A stretch of 64,000 bases of DNA from Thioclava sp. ES.031. Its GTDB lineage: Bacteria > Pseudomonadota > Alphaproteobacteria > Rhodobacterales > Rhodobacteraceae. The notes under the pieces were generated by a model. That model was not told where the DNA came from and did no database searches. It saw nothing but the letters and a program-made list of their open reading frames with translations. Shown in pieces: positions 18,176 to 27,397 of this stretch. Position 1 is the stretch's first letter. The number at the start of each line of letters is the position of its first letter. The stretch lies in contig NZ_PDJO01000001.1 of the NCBI RefSeq assembly GCF_002563775.1, forward strand, positions 1,374,001 to 1,438,000, written 5' to 3'. Made by a program: the position numbers and the translations under genes.

Positions 18176-19031
18176 GAGTGTCGAAATCTTCGAGATGGCC
18201 CCGCGTGACGGGCTGCAGAACGAAAAGCGCCAGATCGCGCTTTCCGACAAGATCGCGCTGGTCGATTGCCTGAGCCGGGCCGGGTTCCGCCGGATCGAGG
18301 TAGGGTCTTTCGTCAGCCCGAAATGGGTGCCGCAAATGGCCGACTCGGCGGAGGTCTTCGCCGGGATCACGCGCCGCCCCGGTATCTCCTATGCGGCGCT
18401 GACGCCGAACATGAAAGGCTATGAGGCGGCGAAAGCGGCAAAGGTCGATGAGGTTTCAATCTTCGCCTCCGCCTCCGAGGGATTTTCGCGCGCGAACCTC
18501 AATTGTTCGATCAGTGAAAGCCTGGAGCGGTTCGAGCCGATCATGGAGGCTGCGAAAGTCGATAATATGAAAGTCCGCGGCTACATCTCTGTCGTCACGG
18601 ATTGCCCCTTCGACGGGAAAACGCCGCCGGAGAACGTGGCCCGGGTCGCAGCGCAACTGCGCGACATGGGCTGTTACGAGATCAGCCTCGGCGACACGAT
18701 CGGGCAGGGCACGCCCGAAAGCGTGACGGCGATGCTGCGCGCGGTGCTGGGTGAGGTCCCGGCTGAGAAGCTCGCCGGGCATTTCCACGACACCTCCGGG
18801 CGGGCGCTGGAGAATATCGAAGCCTCGCTGGCGATGGGCCTGCGGGTGTTCGACGCCTGCGTCGGTGGTCTGGGCGGCTGTCCCTATGCGCCCGGCGCGG
18901 CTGGCAATGTCGCGACGGAGGCGGTGCAGGCGCGGCTTGCGGCTTTGGGCTACGAGACCGGGCTGGATACGGCCGTTCTGGCCGAGGCGGCCGCGATGGC
19001 GAAGAAGATGAAAGGGCAGGGCGATGTTTGA
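18168..19031 (+). CDS. Hydroxymethylglutaryl-CoA lyase
   Basis: A 287-residue TIM-barrel enzyme that cleaves 3-hydroxy-3-methylglutaryl-CoA to acetyl-CoA and acetoacetate, the last step of leucine breakdown. Active-site residues of the family are visible: Arg13 and Asp14 in MAPRDGLQNE, the metal-binding HFHD block, and the HMGL signature loop GGLGGCPYAPGAAGN containing the catalytic cysteine. The start is ATG 18168, which overlaps the GST end by 8 bases; a longer open frame from 18033 lies inside the GST gene. It overlaps the downstream hydratase gene by 8 bases. In other genera this gene is called hmgL, mvaB or liuE. Confidence 0.95.
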   Translation: MAESVEIFEMAPRDGLQNEKRQIALSDKIALVDCLSRAGFRRIEVGSFVSPKWVPQMADSAEVFAGITRRPGISYAALTPNMKGYEAAKAAKVDEVSIFASASEGFSRANLNCSISESLERFEPIMEAAKVDNMKVRGYISVVTDCPFDGKTPPENVARVAAQLRDMGCYEISLGDTIGQGTPESVTAMLRAVLGEVPAEKLAGHFHDTSGRALENIEASLAMGLRVFDACVGGLGGCPYAPGAAGNVATEAVQARLAALGYETGLDTAVLAEAAAMAKKMKGQGDV

Positions 19032-19806
19032 GACGATCAAGACCGAGACCGATGCGCGTGGCATCGCGCGGCTCACGCTGGCGCGTTCGGAGAAGCATAA
19101 CGCGCTCTCCGAGCAGATGATGGAGGAAATCACCGCGGCGATCGGCCAACTTGGCACCGATGACGCCGTGCGCGTGGTGATCCTCGCCGCCGAAGGGCGC
19201 AGCTTCTGCGCGGGTGGCGATCTGAAATGGATGCAGAGCCAGATCGCGGCGGGCGCGAAAGAGCGCGCGGCGGCGGCGCGCAAGCTCGCGGGGATGCTGC
19301 AGGCGCTCAACACCTGCCCGAAACCGGTGATCGGCGCGGTGCAGGGCAACGCCTTCGGCGGCGGCATCGGCATGATGTCGGTCTGTGACGTGGCCATCGG
19401 CGTCGAGGGCGCGAAATTCGGGCTGACCGAAACGCGGCTGGGCCTGACGCCCGCGACGATCTCTCCTTATGTCGTCGCGCGCATGGGCGAGGCGCGGGCG
19501 CGCCGCGTCTTCATGTCCTCGCGGATCTTCGAGGCCGCCGAGGCGCGTGATCTCGGGTTGCTGGCCAAGGTGGTCCTGCCCGAGGTGCTGGAGCGCGCCG
19601 TGATGGCCGAGGCCGAGCCCTATCTCGCCTGCGCGCCGGGTGCGGTGGGCGAGGCCAAGGCCTTGGTGCGGGCGCTCGGGCCGCGGATCGACGAGAGCGT
19701 GATCGACATGACGATCGAAGCGCTGGTGACTCGCTGGGAATCCACCGAGTCGGATGAAGGAATCACCGCGTTTTTCGAGAAGCGCGATCCGGCATGGAAA
19801 GCTTAA
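19024..19806 (+). CDS. liuC: Enoyl-CoA hydratase/isomerase family protein, probable methylglutaconyl-CoA hydratase
   Basis: A 260-residue crotonase-fold enzyme. The oxyanion-hole region AEGRSFCAGGDLKWM is at about residues 57-71, and the second block GNAFGGGIGMMSVCDVAIG at about 106-124. Its place as the last gene of an operon with ivd, mccBA and HMG-CoA lyase makes hydration of 3-methylglutaconyl-CoA to HMG-CoA the natural assignment, as the pathway is otherwise lacking that step. It overlaps the lyase gene by 8 bases. No terminator-like hairpin with a T-run is visible after the stop. Confidence 0.9.
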   Translation: MFETIKTETDARGIARLTLARSEKHNALSEQMMEEITAAIGQLGTDDAVRVVILAAEGRSFCAGGDLKWMQSQIAAGAKERAAAARKLAGMLQALNTCPKPVIGAVQGNAFGGGIGMMSVCDVAIGVEGAKFGLTETRLGLTPATISPYVVARMGEARARRVFMSSRIFEAAEARDLGLLAKVVLPEVLERAVMAEAEPYLACAPGAVGEAKALVRALGPRIDESVIDMTIEALVTRWESTESDEGITAFFEKRDPAWKA

Positions 19807-19884
19807 GGCAGCCTTACGCAGCGCCCCGCAACGCGCAGGGCGAATATTCCGAAAATTCAAACCACCGTTAAGTTTGATCAAAGG

Positions 19885-19909
19885 CTGCGCTGCGGCAAAA
19901 GCGGCGCAG
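19885..19909. repeat. Hairpin upstream of the nuo operon
   Basis: A 9-base stem (CTGCGCTGC with GCGGCGCAG, one G-T pair) closes a 7-base loop GGCAAAA, lying 79 bases after the liuC stop. There is no T-run, so it is a poor intrinsic terminator, but it may protect the 3' end of the liu transcript. Confidence 0.45.
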
Positions 19910-19955
19910 TCCAACACGGGCAGGCTCTGAGCGGCATTCGGAGTACGAAAAATTC

Positions 19956-19971
19956 GCATACATTCGTATGC
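19956..19971. promoter_or_regulatory. Perfect palindrome GCATAC-ATTC-GTATGC upstream of the nuo promoter
   Basis: Two perfect 6-base arms around a 4-base centre, lying 49 bases before the candidate -35 element and in an AT-richer stretch. The position suits an activator site or an upstream operator for nuo. No known regulator motif is recognised. Confidence 0.45.
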
Positions 19972-20020
19972 AAAAAGCGCCCGTGGCCCGCATTTGCATG
20001 ATTTTCCGGCCTGCTCTCGG

Positions 20021-20049
20021 TTGACCCCAATGGGGCGCAAGGCTATTGC
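20021..20049 (+). promoter_or_regulatory. Candidate sigma-70 promoter of the nuo operon
   Basis: TTGACC (20021-20026), a 17-base spacer and TATTGC (20044-20049) precede the nuoA ATG by 54 bases. GGAG at 20091-20094 serves as the Shine-Dalgarno. It is the best -35/-10 pair in the 297-base gap between liuC and nuoA, which otherwise holds no gene. Confidence 0.5.
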
Positions 20050-20103
20050 TCGCCTAGCCAGAACCTGCGCGACAAGTCGTCGCGATGTTAGGGAGCCAAG
20101 CCC

Positions 20104-20993
<890 letters not shown>

Positions 20994-21005
20994 GGAGAGC
21001 GAGAG

Positions 21006-21617
21006 ATGGACGATACTGCCCTTCGCGAACTGGCCGGCCATATCGAGCTGAAGCGCCCCGATGACGTGGTCTCCACCGAGATCGCCTTCAACGAGCTGAC
21101 GGTCACGATCACCGCGCAATCCGTTCCCGGTTTCACCGAGTTCCTGCGCGACGATCCGAATTGCCGCTTCACGAACCTCGTGGACATCACGGCCATCGAC
21201 TGGCCCGAGCGCCCGCAGCGCTTCGATGTCGTCTGGCATTACCTGTCGATGTATCGCAACCAGCGCATCCGCATTAAGGCGGCGATCCGCGAAGAGGACA
21301 TGGTGCCCTCGATCACCAAGCTGCACCCCTGTGCCGATTGGTTCGAGCGCGAGATCTTCGACATGTTCGGCATCCTGTTCTCGGGACACCCGGACCTGCG
21401 CCGCCTGCTGACCGATTACGGGTTCCGCGGCCATCCGCTGCGCAAGGATTTCCCGACGACGGGCTATGTAGAAGTGCGTTACGACGAAGTGCTCAAGCGC
21501 GTCGTCTATGAGCCGGTGAAGCTGACGCAGGAATACCGGCAGTTCGATTTCCTCTCGCCATGGGAAGGTGCGAAATACATCCTTCCCGGTGACGAGAAGG
21601 GCGAGGAGGCGAAATGA
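21006..21617 (+). CDS. nuoC: NADH-quinone oxidoreductase subunit C
   Basis: A 203-residue connecting subunit of the peripheral arm. The family signature [12 protein letters not shown]...[14 protein letters not shown]...HPLRKDFP is at about residues 112-155. It is separate from nuoD, as in most alphaproteobacteria, not fused as in E. coli. It overlaps nuoD by 4 bases (ATGA). Confidence 0.95.
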   Translation: MDDTALRELAGHIELKRPDDVVSTEIAFNELTVTITAQSVPGFTEFLRDDPNCRFTNLVDITAIDWPERPQRFDVVWHYLSMYRNQRIRIKAAIREEDMVPSITKLHPCADWFEREIFDMFGILFSGHPDLRRLLTDYGFRGHPLRKDFPTTGYVEVRYDEVLKRVVYEPVKLTQEYRQFDFLSPWEGAKYILPGDEKGEEAK

Positions 21618-22858
21618 TGGACGGCGATATCCGCAACAATGTCTATGATGACGGCTCGAAGGACACGCTGACCGACGAGCAGCGCATCCGCAATTTCAAC
21701 ATCAACTTCGGTCCCCAACACCCGGCCGCCCACGGCGTGCTGCGCATGGTGCTGGAGCTGGACGGCGAGGTCGTGGAACGCGCCGACCCGCATATCGGAC
21801 TGCTGCACCGTGGCACCGAGAAGCTGATGGAAAGCCGCACCTATCTGCAGAACCTGCCTTACTTCAATCGCCTCGACTATGTCGCGCCGATGAACCAGGA
21901 ACATGCGTGGTGCCTCGCCATCGAGAAGCTGACCGGCGTGGAAGTGCCGCGTCGCGGTTCGCTGATCCGCGTGCTCTATTCCGAGATCGGGCGCATCCTG
22001 AACCACCTGCTGAACGTGACCACGCAGGCGATGGACGTGGGCGCGCTGACGCCGCCGCTCTGGGGCTTCGAGGAACGCGAGAAGCTGATGGTCTTCTACG
22101 AGCGGGCTTGTGGCGCGCGTCTGCACTCGGCCTATTTCCGGCCCGGCGGCGTCCACCAGGACCTGCCGCCGAAGCTGCTCGACGATATCGAGGCATGGGC
22201 GCATGAGTTCCCGAAAGTGCTCGACGATATCGAAGGGCTGCTGACCGAGAACCGCATCTTCAAGCAGCGCAACGTCGATATCTGCGTCATCTCCGAGGAA
22301 GAGATCCAGCAATGGGGCTATTCCGGCGTGATGGTGCGGGGCTCCGGCCTCGCATGGGACCTGCGCCGTGCGCAGCCCTACGAGTGCTATGACGAGTTCG
22401 ACTTCCAGATCCCGGTCGGCAAGAACGGCGATTGCTACGACCGCTACCTCTGCCGGATGGCCGAGATGCGCGAGTCGACCAAGATCGTCCTTCAGGCGAT
22501 CGAGAAGCTGCGGATGCCGGAAAATCAGGGCGACGTGCTTGCCCGTGGCAAGGTGACCCCGCCGAAGCGGTCGGAGATGAAGCGCTCGATGGAAGCGCTC
22601 ATTCACCACTTCAAGCTTTATACCGAAGGCTTCCACGTCCCTGCGGGCGAGGTTTATGCCGCCGTCGAAGCGCCCAAGGGCGAATTCGGCGTCTATCTGG
22701 TGGCCGACGGCACGAACAAGCCGTATCGCGCGAAGATCCGCGCTCCGGGTTACCTGCACCTGCAATCCATGGATCACGTCGCCAAGGGGCACATGCTCGC
22801 CGACGTGTCTGCAATCATCGGCACGATGGACATCGTGTTCGGGGAGGTTGACCGCTAA
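21614..22858 (+). CDS. nuoD: NADH-quinone oxidoreductase subunit D
   Basis: A 414-residue subunit that forms the quinone-binding cavity with NuoB and is related to the large subunit of NiFe hydrogenases. The motif [16 protein letters not shown] (about 28-43) holds the quinone-site histidines, and [14 protein letters not shown] follows. Adjacent ATG codons at 21614 and 21617 make the exact start uncertain by one residue. GAGGAGG precedes them. Its stop overlaps the nuoE start by one base. Confidence 0.95.
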   Translation: MMDGDIRNNVYDDGSKDTLTDEQRIRNFNINFGPQHPAAHGVLRMVLELDGEVVERADPHIGLLHRGTEKLMESRTYLQNLPYFNRLDYVAPMNQEHAWCLAIEKLTGVEVPRRGSLIRVLYSEIGRILNHLLNVTTQAMDVGALTPPLWGFEEREKLMVFYERACGARLHSAYFRPGGVHQDLPPKLLDDIEAWAHEFPKVLDDIEGLLTENRIFKQRNVDICVISEEEIQQWGYSGVMVRGSGLAWDLRRAQPYECYDEFDFQIPVGKNGDCYDRYLCRMAEMRESTKIVLQAIEKLRMPENQGDVLARGKVTPPKRSEMKRSMEALIHHFKLYTEGFHVPAGEVYAAVEAPKGEFGVYLVADGTNKPYRAKIRAPGYLHLQSMDHVAKGHMLADVSAIIGTMDIVFGEVDR

Positions 22859-24084
22859 TGCTTCGCCGTCTTTACCCGGAACAACCCGATAGTTTCGAGT
22901 TCACGCCCGAGAACCTCGCATGGGCCAAGGCCCAGATGACCAAGTTCCCGGTCGGCCGTCAGGCCTCGGCGATCATCCCGCTGCTGTTCCGCGCGCAGGA
23001 ACAGGAAGGCTGGCTGAGCCGACCGGCAATCGAATACGTCGCCGAGATGCTCGACATGCCCTATATGCGGGCGCTCGAGGTCGCGACCTTCTACTTCATG
23101 TTCCAGCTGGCCCCGGTCGGCTCGGTCGCCCACCTGCAGATCTGCGGCACGACCTCGTGCATGATCTGCGGCGCGGAAGACCTGATGAAGGTCTGCAAGG
23201 AAAAGATCGCGCCCGAGCCGTTCCAGCTCTCGGAGGATGGCAAGTTCTCGTGGGAAGAGGTCGAATGCCTCGGTGCCTGTGCGAACGCCCCGATGATGCA
23301 GGTCGGCAAGGATTATTACGAAGACCTGACCGAAGAGCGCCTCGCGGAGCTGATCGACGAGATGGGCAAAGGCGATGTGCCGAAGCCCGGCTCGCAGACC
23401 GGTCGCTTCTCGTCCGAGCCCGCTTCGGGTCTGACCGCGCTCACCGAGAGCAAGGGCGACAAGGAAGAGTACAACGCCTCGGTCGATCTCGCGGTCGATA
23501 TCGGCGACACGATCAAGCGCATCGACGGCACCGAAGTGCCGCTCGCCGCACCGTGGCAAAGCTCGGGCCAGCGCGGCCCGATCGGCACGATGGGGCAGGA
23601 GCGTCCGCGCTCTGCCGCGCAACAGGACGAGGCGCGCAAGGCCGCGAAGAAAACCGAGGCCAAGCCCGCCAAGGACGCGCCCGCCGACAAGACCGGCGTG
23701 ACGAAATCCGAAGCGCAGGCCACCTCGAAGGCCCGCCCGGAGTCCAAGCGCGAGCCCGAAGGCACCGAGGCTGAGGCTGCGGAGGCAGAGACGGGCGAGA
23801 AGCCCAAGCTGCTCGACGCACCGCGCGACGGTGGGGCCGATGACCTCAAGATGATCAAGGGCGTCGGGCCGAAGCTCGAGACGCTTCTGCATTCGATGGG
23901 CATTTATCACTTCGACCAGATCGCTGGCTGGACCGATGCGGAACTCGCTTGGGTCGACAGCAATCTCGAAGGCTTCAAAGGTCGCGCGACGCGTGACGAC
24001 TGGAAAGGTCAGGCAGAGAAACTGGCCAGCGGGGCGGAGACCGAATTCTCGTCGCGCGCAAAGAAAGACCGCATTTACGAATAA
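22858..24084 (+). CDS. nuoE: NADH-quinone oxidoreductase subunit E with long C-terminal extension
   Basis: Residues 1-170 are a normal thioredoxin-fold NuoE with the four N1a [2Fe-2S] ligands Cys96, Cys101, Cys137 and Cys141 (CGTTSC and CLGAC). The protein then continues to 408 residues, about twice the usual length. Residues 175-320 are a charged Ala/Lys/Glu/Pro-rich linker, and 327-395 form a helix-hairpin-helix-like domain ([19 protein letters not shown] and [13 protein letters not shown]). The next gene ends in the same domain. Extensions of this kind are known in Rhodobacteraceae NuoE. The role of the tail is unknown; the HhH resemblance suggests protein or nucleic-acid contacts. Confidence 0.95.
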   Translation: MLRRLYPEQPDSFEFTPENLAWAKAQMTKFPVGRQASAIIPLLFRAQEQEGWLSRPAIEYVAEMLDMPYMRALEVATFYFMFQLAPVGSVAHLQICGTTSCMICGAEDLMKVCKEKIAPEPFQLSEDGKFSWEEVECLGACANAPMMQVGKDYYEDLTEERLAELIDEMGKGDVPKPGSQTGRFSSEPASGLTALTESKGDKEEYNASVDLAVDIGDTIKRIDGTEVPLAAPWQSSGQRGPIGTMGQERPRSAAQQDEARKAAKKTEAKPAKDAPADKTGVTKSEAQATSKARPESKREPEGTEAEAAEAETGEKPKLLDAPRDGGADDLKMIKGVGPKLETLLHSMGIYHFDQIAGWTDAELAWVDSNLEGFKGRATRDDWKGQAEKLASGAETEFSSRAKKDRIYE

Positions 24085-24134
24085 GCGCAACAGGGTAGAG
24101 ACCGCCGTTCGGCGGAGTGAATGGAGAAACGGGA

Positions 24135-25013
24135 ATGGGTGATCAGACACAAGGGTGCCGCGGCAAGGCGGGTATCTGGGCAGGTATTACGGGGCTTGTG
24201 GTCGCCGTATTCCTGATGGTCGTGGCGCATGAGCCCTTCTTCGTGGCTGTGTTCCTCGGTCTGCTCACCGTGCTGCTCTTCGGCGCCTTCCTGATCTGGG
24301 CATTCTGCTCCGAACATGGCGCGCCGGGCGCGGCGGACGGCACTGGCGCCTCCACCGACGATTCCGAAATTCCCGAAAGCCCGGTCGAAACCTTCAACGC
24401 CTCCTCTCCCGAAGGGGTCGCGGCGCAAGCGCAGGCGGCAGCGGCGGCCCCGACGCCCGCAGCCGAGCGCGAGGTGACGCGTGCCGACACCATGACGCCC
24501 AAGGACGAAGCGGCCACGCCCGAGGCAGACAAGCCCGAGCCCGGCCCGACCACCAAGCCCGCAACGGAAGAGGCCGAGGCCGAGGGGCCCAAGGCTGAGC
24601 CGAAGGCAGAAGAGCCCAAGGCCGAACCCGAGGCTGACGAGACCACGCCGCTCTCCGCGATGTCGGCGCAGGTCGCGGACAAGCCCGCCGCCAATGCCGG
24701 GGGGCAACCCGAGGCTGCCGAGGGCGACGGCAAGAAGCCGCGCGGCCTCAAGCAGCCGCGCAAGGCGGGTGCCGACGATCTCAAGAAGATCGAAGGCGTG
24801 GGCCTGAAGCTCGAAGAAGTGCTGAACGGCTGGGGCATCTACCATTACGACCAGATCGCGAAATGGGGCCCCGAAGAGATTGCCTATGCGGACCAGAACG
24901 TGCCGCGTTTCAAGGGCCGCTGCACTCGCGACAAGTGGGTCAGCCAGGCGAAGATCATCGTCGAGGAAGGCATGGATGCCTTTCTCGAACGGGCGAAGAC
25001 GAACGATTACTGA
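24135..25013 (+). CDS. Membrane protein with C-terminal helix-hairpin-helix domain, between nuoE and nuoF
   Basis: A 292-residue protein that is not a core complex I subunit. Two hydrophobic helices lie at about 13-31 and 36-57, followed by a long Ala/Glu/Lys/Pro-rich linker to about residue 210. The C-terminal domain (212-292) closely matches the NuoE tail: GADDLKKIEGVGLKLEEVL and GWGIYHYDQIAKW, with about 37 of 66 positions identical by eye. ATG 24135, 8 bases after GGAG, is preferred over GTG 24117. The design suggests a membrane-anchored form of the same interaction module. Function unknown; an assembly or anchoring role for complex I is inference. Confidence 0.8.
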   Translation: MGDQTQGCRGKAGIWAGITGLVVAVFLMVVAHEPFFVAVFLGLLTVLLFGAFLIWAFCSEHGAPGAADGTGASTDDSEIPESPVETFNASSPEGVAAQAQAAAAAPTPAAEREVTRADTMTPKDEAATPEADKPEPGPTTKPATEEAEAEGPKAEPKAEEPKAEPEADETTPLSAMSAQVADKPAANAGGQPEAAEGDGKKPRGLKQPRKAGADDLKKIEGVGLKLEEVLNGWGIYHYDQIAKWGPEEIAYADQNVPRFKGRCTRDKWVSQAKIIVEEGMDAFLERAKTNDY

Positions 25014-25023
25014 GCGGGGGTGA

Positions 25024-25239
25024 ATGAGCCAGATCGACGAGCACGACAGGGCGTTGGGGCGTAAAGCCGCCCTTATTATCGCCGTCGCCACGATCCTCTG
25101 GCTCCTCCTGCAATGGATCGGACAACAACAGGGCTGGTCGGCGCAGATCGCGCTGATCGGCGATCTCGCGGCGATAGCCGCCTATATCTACGCGCTGGCA
25201 CTCGTCTGGCGCATCTGGCGCCGGAAATCCGGCAAGTGA
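25024..25239 (+). CDS. Small DUF5337-like membrane protein in the nuo operon
   Basis: A 71-residue protein with two hydrophobic helices, about 14-34 ([19 protein letters not shown]) and 41-62, and a basic C-terminus (RIWRRKSGK). It matches the DUF5337 family as I recall it from Rhodobacteraceae nuo operons. It lies 10 bases after the preceding gene and 10 bases before nuoF, so it is certainly cotranscribed. Nothing is known about its role; a small accessory or assembly component of complex I is the simplest guess. Confidence 0.7.
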   Translation: MSQIDEHDRALGRKAALIIAVATILWLLLQWIGQQQGWSAQIALIGDLAAIAAYIYALALVWRIWRRKSGK

Positions 25240-25249
25240 GGGAAGCGAT

Positions 25250-26545
25250 ATGCTGAAGGATCAAGACCGGATCTTCACCAATCTCTACGGGATGCATGAC
25301 CGCTCTCTGCAGGGCGCGAAGATGCGCGGGCATTGGGACGGCACTGGCGAGATCCTGTCGAAAGGCAAGGATTGGATCATCGAGCAAGTGAAGGCCTCCG
25401 GCCTGCGCGGGCGCGGTGGGGCAGGCTTCCCGACGGGTCTCAAGTGGTCCTTCATGCCGAAGGAAAGCGACGGGCGTCCGGCCTTCCTCGCGATCAATGC
25501 CGACGAATCCGAGCCCGCGACCTGCAAGGACCGCGAAATCATGCGCCACGATCCGCATACGCTGATCGAAGGCGCGCTGATCGCCGGTTTCGCGATGGGG
25601 GCTGCTGCGGCTTACATCTACATTCGCGGCGAATATGTCCGCGAGAAAGAGGCGCTGCAGCGCGCAATCGACGAGGCCTATGAAGACGGGCTGATCGGCA
25701 AGAACGCCTGCGGCTCCGGCTACGATTACGACGTCTACCTGTCGCATGGCGCGGGGGCCTATATCTGCGGCGAGGAAACGGCGCTGCTGGAAAGCCTCGA
25801 AGGCAAGAAGGGCATGCCCCGGATGAAGCCGCCGTTCCCGGCCGGTGCGGGCCTCTATGGCTGCCCGACCACGGTGAACAACGTGGAATCCATCGCCGTT
25901 GTCCCGACCATCCTGCGTCGCGGCGCGGAGTGGTATGCGGGCTTCGGGCGTCCGAACAACACCGGCGTGAAGCTCTTTGCGATGTCGGGCCACGTCAACA
26001 CGCCCTGCGTCATCGAAGAGACCATGTCGATCTCGATGAAGGAACTGATCGAGAAGCATGGCGGCGGCGTCCGTGGCGGCTGGAAGAACCTCAAGGCGGT
26101 GATCCCGGGCGGTGCGTCCTGTCCAATCCTGCCCGCCGATCAATGCGAAGACGCGATCATGGATTACGACGGCATGCGCGAGCTGAAATCCAGCTTCGGC
26201 ACCGCCTGCATGATCGTCATGGATCAGAATACCGACGTGATCAAAGCCGTCTGGCGCCTGTCCAAATTCTTCAAGCACGAGAGCTGCGGCCAGTGTACGC
26301 CGTGCCGCGAAGGCACGGGCTGGATGATGCGCGTGATGGACCGTCTGGTGCGCGGCGAAGCCGAGATCGAAGAGATCGACATGCTGTTCGACGTGACCAA
26401 ACAGGTCGAAGGCCACACGATCTGCGCGCTCGGCGACGCAGCCGCCTGGCCGATCCAGGGCCTGATCCGTCACTTCCGCGAAGAGATCGAAGACCGCATC
26501 AAGGCCCGCAAGACCGGCCGCATGGGGGCGATGGCTGCGGAATGA
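25250..26545 (+). CDS. nuoF: NADH-quinone oxidoreductase subunit F
   Basis: A 431-residue NADH-oxidising subunit holding FMN and cluster N3. The glycine-rich FMN site [16 protein letters not shown] is at about 51-66, the NADH-binding region [19 protein letters not shown] at about 168-186, and the cluster motif [12 protein letters not shown] near residue 345 with its fourth Cys in HTICALGD near 390. Its stop overlaps the DUF3291 gene start by 4 bases. Confidence 0.96.
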   Translation: MLKDQDRIFTNLYGMHDRSLQGAKMRGHWDGTGEILSKGKDWIIEQVKASGLRGRGGAGFPTGLKWSFMPKESDGRPAFLAINADESEPATCKDREIMRHDPHTLIEGALIAGFAMGAAAAYIYIRGEYVREKEALQRAIDEAYEDGLIGKNACGSGYDYDVYLSHGAGAYICGEETALLESLEGKKGMPRMKPPFPAGAGLYGCPTTVNNVESIAVVPTILRRGAEWYAGFGRPNNTGVKLFAMSGHVNTPCVIEETMSISMKELIEKHGGGVRGGWKNLKAVIPGGASCPILPADQCEDAIMDYDGMRELKSSFGTACMIVMDQNTDVIKAVWRLSKFFKHESCGQCTPCREGTGWMMRVMDRLVRGEAEIEEIDMLFDVTKQVEGHTICALGDAAAWPIQGLIRHFREEIEDRIKARKTGRMGAMAAE

Positions 26546-27042
26546 AGCAACCCGCCGGATATCACCTGGCCGAGCTGAATATCGGCCGACTGGTTGCCGA
26601 ACCGGGCGACCCGCGTGTGGAGGCTTTCATGAAAGCCCTCGACGCGGTGAACGGCATTGGCAAGCGGTCGGACGGGTTCGTCTGGATGATGGAAGGCTCG
26701 GGCGAGCCCGGCACCGGCAATACCGAGGCCAAGATCGGCGGCGACCCGTGCTTCGTGTCGAACCTGACGGTCTGGGAGGACGTGGAAAGCCTCGAGAAAT
26801 TCGTCTGGAACACCGTGCATCGCGCCTTCTACGAGCGCCGCGCGGAGTGGTTCGAACTTCTCGGTCAGCAGCATTTCGTCATGTGGTGGGTGCCCGCGGG
26901 CCATCAACCCACGCTCGACGAGGCGCTGGCGCGGCTGGAAGAGCTACGCGCGAATGGCGCGTCCGAGCGTGCCTTCGGCTGGAAGGATTTGCCGCAAGCC
27001 ACGCTGTGGAAGACCCGCGCCTGCGCGGCGGAGGCAGCATGA
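26542..27042 (+). CDS. DUF3291-like protein between nuoF and nuoG
   Basis: A 166-residue soluble protein, start [17 protein letters not shown], resembling DUF3291, a dimeric alpha-beta-barrel (ABM-like) family. Visible features are the paired tryptophans in [20 protein letters not shown] and [15 protein letters not shown]. It begins within the nuoF stop (ATGA) and ends within the start of a lipoprotein gene (ATGATG), so its expression is locked to nuoF. Some barrels of this superfamily bind heme or act as oxygenases; no such evidence is visible here. Unknown function. Confidence 0.7.
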   Translation: MKQPAGYHLAELNIGRLVAEPGDPRVEAFMKALDAVNGIGKRSDGFVWMMEGSGEPGTGNTEAKIGGDPCFVSNLTVWEDVESLEKFVWNTVHRAFYERRAEWFELLGQQHFVMWWVPAGHQPTLDEALARLEELRANGASERAFGWKDLPQATLWKTRACAAEAA

Positions 27043-27344
27043 TGCGGGCGGTGATCATATCGGGCTGCGCATTGGCGCTTGGCGGCTGCATGGGCACTCC
27101 GGGCGGCAACGAGGCCTCCAAGGGGCCGCGCCGTCTGGCGGCAATCGAGGGCTACACGGCGGCCTATGACGCGAGCGGCGCGCTCGTCGTGATGCGGCAG
27201 GCGGCGCCCTTTGGAAATGACGAGGGCGCCGAGGCCAAGCGGGCCGCGAACGCCATCTGCGGCGGGGCTGCGGCCTCGTCGATCAACGATACATACCGGG
27301 ACGGCGCTTGGGTCTTCCCGATGGGCTGCGGACACGCGGCCTGA
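27039..27344 (+). CDS. Small putative lipoprotein between nuoF and nuoG
   Basis: A 101-residue protein with a short signal peptide ending in a lipobox, LALGGC (the lipid-modified Cys would be at about residue 17), so it should be anchored on the periplasmic side. The mature part is small and has a C-terminal cysteine pair (AICGGAA and MGCGHAA). It overlaps the preceding gene by 4 bases; nuoG follows after 53 bases. No family is recognised with confidence. A periplasmic lipoprotein is unexpected between genes for two cytoplasmic arm subunits. Confidence 0.68.
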   Translation: MMRAVIISGCALALGGCMGTPGGNEASKGPRRLAAIEGYTAAYDASGALVVMRQAAPFGNDEGAEAKRAANAICGGAAASSINDTYRDGAWVFPMGCGHAA

Positions 27345-27397
27345 CCTAAAACCCGCGCGGGGGCAACCTCGCGCCCGAAGAGACGAGACGGATAGCC

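Noticed and set aside
19873..19882. Palindrome TTTGATCAAA upstream of nuo, considered as an FNR-type anaerobic box.
   Set aside because: FNR sites need TTGAT and ATCAA separated by four bases; here the arms are fused without a spacer.
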